Part shown: one piece after another, positions 61,340 through 64,000 of the stretch
How positions within the stretch are numbered: the first letter of the stretch is position 1
Layout of the letters: each line of letters starts with the position of its first letter
Notes under the pieces: generated by a model
Database searches by the model: none
The model's input: only the letters and a program-made list of their open reading frames with translations
Told to the model about the DNA's origin: nothing
DNA from: Chthoniobacter flavus Ellin428
GTDB lineage: Bacteria > Verrucomicrobiota > Verrucomicrobiia > Chthoniobacterales > Chthoniobacteraceae
NCBI RefSeq assembly: GCF_000173075.1
Contig: NZ_ABVL01000024.1
Span: 29,268 to 93,267, forward strand
Direction: 5' to 3'
DNA: 64,000 nucleotides
Position numbers and translations under genes: made by a program

Positions 61340-61762
61340 ATGAACTGGGAACAAATCACCGAGCTTTGTCATACGGAGCTGCTAAGCATGCGCGAAGGTC
61401 TGCCGAAAGTCGTAACGCTCTTTCCTGACGCTCGCGATGTCCCTCAAGCCTTTCTAGCGTATGAGAGCGCGACCAATGACACGATCGAAGTTGCCATCCG
61501 CCAGTTCGCTGAGTATCGCACCTGGCCGAAGCTGACTCCGATTGAGCGAATCATGCTCAGCTTCCGTCTTGAGTTCGCGGTTTCCATCGGTTCGTTATTG
61601 TGCGAGCAGCCTGCGCCTTGGGAAGACGCGGAAACCGCGGACGCGTCCCGGAATACAGAGGATCGTCTCGGATGGCTTCTCTTATTCGCTTGGGGCCAGC
61701 ACGGATTTACCGGGCTGCATGATAACCTTCGGCGGCTGCTGACAGAGGAAGACGTCGACTGA
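61340..61762 (+). CDS. Hypothetical protein (140 residues)
   Basis: Unrecognised cytosolic protein. It begins MNWEQITELCHTELLSMREG and has RQFAEYRTWPKLTPIERIMLS, then a mildly hydrophobic FAVSIGSLLCEQP. It ends GLHDNLRRLLTEEDVD. No signal peptide, repeats or catalytic motif are seen. Three Cys and many Leu/Glu suggest an all-helical fold. The local GC is lower than in neighbours (61116-61950), so it may be acquired. The ATG follows TTGAAAAACCCCGC without an SD. Confidence 0.55.
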   Translation: MNWEQITELCHTELLSMREGLPKVVTLFPDARDVPQAFLAYESATNDTIEVAIRQFAEYRTWPKLTPIERIMLSFRLEFAVSIGSLLCEQPAPWEDAETADASRNTEDRLGWLLLFAWGQHGFTGLHDNLRRLLTEEDVD

Positions 61763-61953
61763 AAGCCGACTCTGGGGAGCATACGTGCCTAGGCGAATTT
61801 TCTAGCCAACCACCGGCTGCTTCCGTATAGTAAAAGCCGTAATTATTGGAACCTATGGATACGATTGCAGATAGCGCCCAGGTCAGCAGTGGTTTGCGCC
61901 TTTTCTGCGCCTGATTCCCCTCGGAACAGACGGTCACTGCGGAGGTTTATTCC

Positions 61954-62970
61954 ATGCCAATCAAGATACGTCCCAATCGCCAATCGAAGGCGACCCATTA
62001 TGAGAACCTGAAGGTCTCGGAGCGGGCGCCATTGGAGGTGATCAAAGCCGCCTATCGGGCTCTGTCCATGCGCTGGCATCCGGACCGAAATCCGGGAGAC
62101 CCGCGCGCGGGCAAGATCATGGGCATCTTGAATGCCGCCTACGACGTCCTTTCCGATCCCGCGAAGCGGCAGGAATACGACGACAAGCTGGCCGCGACGC
62201 GCCGGACCTCGGCCACGGTTCCGTTCACGTCCACGTCGCCGGGCAATTTCACGCCCACGTCGGCTTGGAACCCGAAGCCTTCCCGGGCATTTTCGCTTTC
62301 GATCTTTTTTCGTAGCATCCGCTGGCAGCTTCCCGACGGGAAGCTGGCCTGCGCGGCCGTCCTGCTCGCTATCTTTGGTGTATTTCTGGTCAACACCATC
62401 GCGCATCATCATTCCGCGAAAAAGACGGAGTCTGGCGCGACCACACCTGCGGAGCCGTCGCCGGACAGACAGGACACTATCATCGGAGAGGCGCTTCCGC
62501 AGGAACCGTCACCGCAGCCAGTCTTTGATCTGCGCCTGACCAATCCGCTCAATGGGCAACCCTGGCCGAAGAAGGCCTCGTACCTCGAGGGTTTCGAGAA
62601 ACTGGCGATGGGCGGCTATTCGTCCGTCACGGTGGACAATTCGAAAAATACCTCCGCCGTTTTTATGAAGCTGGTTTCCGTCGAATACGGCGAGCAATCA
62701 AAAGTCGTCCGGGTCTGCTTCATTCCGACACGCTCGACTTTCACTTTCGGTCGAATCACGCCCGGTCGCTATGAACTGCGCTACCAGGAAGTGGAAGACG
62801 GTGAGTGTCTGAAAACCGAGACCTTCGTGCTGTCCGAAACGAAACGCCTCCGAGGCGTGGAATGCACCCAACTCCGGATTCCGCTTTACGGTCTCACCGG
62901 CCGCAGCCTGGATCTTTTGCGCAGCGACGAGAGGGAATTCATCACCGCGCTTCCCGTCGCCGCCCGTTGA
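61954..62970 (+). CDS. DnaJ-domain membrane protein
   Basis: A 338-residue protein with an N-terminal J domain (about 14-77) whose HPD motif is His42-Asp44 in MRWHPDRNPGD. So it should stimulate an Hsp70 from the cytosolic side. A Ser/Thr/Pro-rich linker leads to one membrane helix (KLACAAVLLAIFGVFLVNTI, about 130-149). The outer part (about 190-338) is beta-rich (SVTVDNSKNTSAVFMKLVSV and FGRITPGRYELRYQEVEDG) and resembles PEGA/carboxypeptidase-regulatory-like beta modules. J-domain anchors of this kind could recruit DnaK to a membrane complex. One of the few genes with a clear SD (GGAGG 10 bases before ATG). Confidence 0.82.
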   Translation: MPIKIRPNRQSKATHYENLKVSERAPLEVIKAAYRALSMRWHPDRNPGDPRAGKIMGILNAAYDVLSDPAKRQEYDDKLAATRRTSATVPFTSTSPGNFTPTSAWNPKPSRAFSLSIFFRSIRWQLPDGKLACAAVLLAIFGVFLVNTIAHHHSAKKTESGATTPAEPSPDRQDTIIGEALPQEPSPQPVFDLRLTNPLNGQPWPKKASYLEGFEKLAMGGYSSVTVDNSKNTSAVFMKLVSVEYGEQSKVVRVCFIPTRSTFTFGRITPGRYELRYQEVEDGECLKTETFVLSETKRLRGVECTQLRIPLYGLTGRSLDLLRSDEREFITALPVAAR

Positions 62971-62988
62971 GACGGCGATTCGCCATCG

Positions 62989-63950
62989 CTACTTCGCCGG
63001 CACCGTGAGGTTCTGCACGATGAAATCCCAGATGTCCTTGTATTTCTCCGTCGGATGATCGGGAAATTTGTTATAGACCGTCGCGCCGACGGAATCGGCC
63101 ACCTTTTTGAAGCCCATGCCCCAGGCCGGTGAATGTACTTTGTAGTTCGCCTCCGTCACTTTGGGATCGTTCGGCTGGGTTAGCCCCCATTCGTTCTCGA
63201 AATAGATCGGCGCGGCATTTTTGTTGAGCAACGCGTCGGGAGACCACTTCTGGATCAGCGGCAGCAATTCGTCGCGATGCTTGAGCGACTCTTCGAAGCT
63301 CATCCCCAACGCCGGCGCGCCCCACGCCACGCCAGGCACCCATTCCTGCATGCGCTTCGGGTCGATGCTCGGCTGGCTGCGGAACGCCGCCACGCACACC
63401 ACCTTCGAGGACTCGCGCTCGACCGGATCACTCGAGGGGGGGATTCGCATGCTCGCCGGAACAGCCGACGTACAAGGCGGGGCAATGTCCCCTGCGAACC
63501 CCCCCCCCCACGGGGGATCCGTTTCGGGATCGAGATCCCCACTTTCGCCGCATTCAGGCGAACGAACTGCACCGCGCGGACCGCATCATTCATCACATAC
63601 GACACCGGCGGATTCGCCTTGTCCTGCAGGCCCTCGGTCAGCGTGCGAGTCTCGACGGCGACGATGGCGACGTGCGACGGGAAGAACTTGCCCGGATCCA
63701 CCGCATGCTTCGCCGGCTTCCAGATACCCCCATACCAGATCAGCACCGGGCACGGCTCCTTCGCATTCGGCGGGACGTAGATGTCGAGAAGTTGATTCGG
63801 GCTTGGGCCGTACGAAATATCGGCGGCGGTCGGTGTCGGTCCCGCGGGCTTCTGCGGCACGGGTTGGCCGGCCGCATGAAGGCAAATGGTAGATTGGCAA
63901 AGCGCCAGCAAGGCAGCGGCACCGAGAACGCGAGGGAGGATGAAATTCAT
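62989..63950 (-). CDS. Secreted alpha/beta hydrolase, frameshifted in homopolymers
   Basis: Exported hydrolase whose N-terminal part (start 63950; signal peptide ending CLHAAG) and C-terminal part (to 62989) lie in different frames. The nucleophile motif is probably GGSQGT, near 63490. Dropping one G of GGGG at 63479-63482 and one of the seven G at 63436-63442 (plus-strand letters) restores LPALYVGCSGEHANPPSSDP, joining the two halves into about 319 residues. The C-terminal half contains CVAAFRSQPSIDPKRMQEWV and WGLTQPNDPK. An 11-base C run (63499-63509) sits in the same region and may hide further miscounts. Likely assembly error, but a real pseudogene cannot be excluded. Confidence 0.78.
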
Positions 63951-64000
63951 GAGCGGGGTAAAAGCTACGCTGAATGAACACCCGCACGTCCGGAAATGTT

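Overview
The window is one contig piece of a GC-rich (roughly 60%+) Gram-negative bacterium. It most resembles Verrucomicrobiota or a close PVC relative. The evidence is the mix of secreted families: a formylglycine sulfatase, a DUF1080-like laminin/concanavalin-fold protein, a PQQ-type propeller starting with the DWPQWRGP motif, a Tat-exported Gfo/Idh/MocA oxidoreductase, SGNH esterases, a sialidase-like protein and a GYF/pseudopilin-like protein. Many start codons are preceded by a pyrimidine run (TTTCCCC-ATG type) rather than a Shine-Dalgarno sequence. No phylogenetic marker was searched, so the assignment is an inference.

Layout. 1-10.8 kb: a MacB/LolD-type ABC exporter (ATPase plus a frameshifted permease), rlmN, an NlpC/P60 lipoprotein, a YheT-like hydrolase, an ABC-F ATPase, a secreted esterase, a divergent HxlR regulator/NADP-oxidoreductase pair and a sulfatase. 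10.9-14.5 kb: a tightly coupled minus-strand operon (FlhG/MinD-like ATPase, ExeA-like ATPase, 60-residue protein) facing two zinc-ribbon proteins. 14.6-28 kb: a 1023-residue TPR protein, a sugar-nucleotide-type epimerase, HflK-HflC, a receiver-PAS protein, a double NIPSNAP protein, a polytopic membrane protein, a DUF1579-like protein and an autotransporter with a good terminator. 28-43.6 kb: small membrane proteins and a run of mostly monocistronic secreted hydrolases and propellers. 43.7-49 kb: metH and an MFS transporter. 49.2-55.8 kb: an M1 aminopeptidase followed by two transglutaminases and a DUF2126 putative amidoligase. 55.8-64 kb: a repeat-rich spacer, tRNA-Val(UAC), a GYF protein, dprA, a type IA topoisomerase with a frameshift, a DnaJ-domain membrane protein and a frameshifted alpha/beta hydrolase.

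Two things stand out. First, at least nine intergenic spaces carry degenerate arrays whose sequence differs from locus to locus but whose period is always seven bases. They often occur as inverted arms that begin at the stop codon of one gene and end at the start or stop codon of the next, and they run into the coding ends. This resembles the heptanucleotide STRR repeats of cyanobacteria, but arranged as inverted pairs. Second, there are dispersed palindromic elements. One occurs in two copies 7 kb apart with compensatory changes in a central hairpin, and it is nested in a MITE-like element with 22-base inverted ends and a 6-base target duplication next to the tRNA.

Three genes (permease, topoisomerase, terminal hydrolase) are broken by single extra bases in homopolymers while the protein on both sides stays intact. 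Sequencing or assembly error is the likeliest cause.
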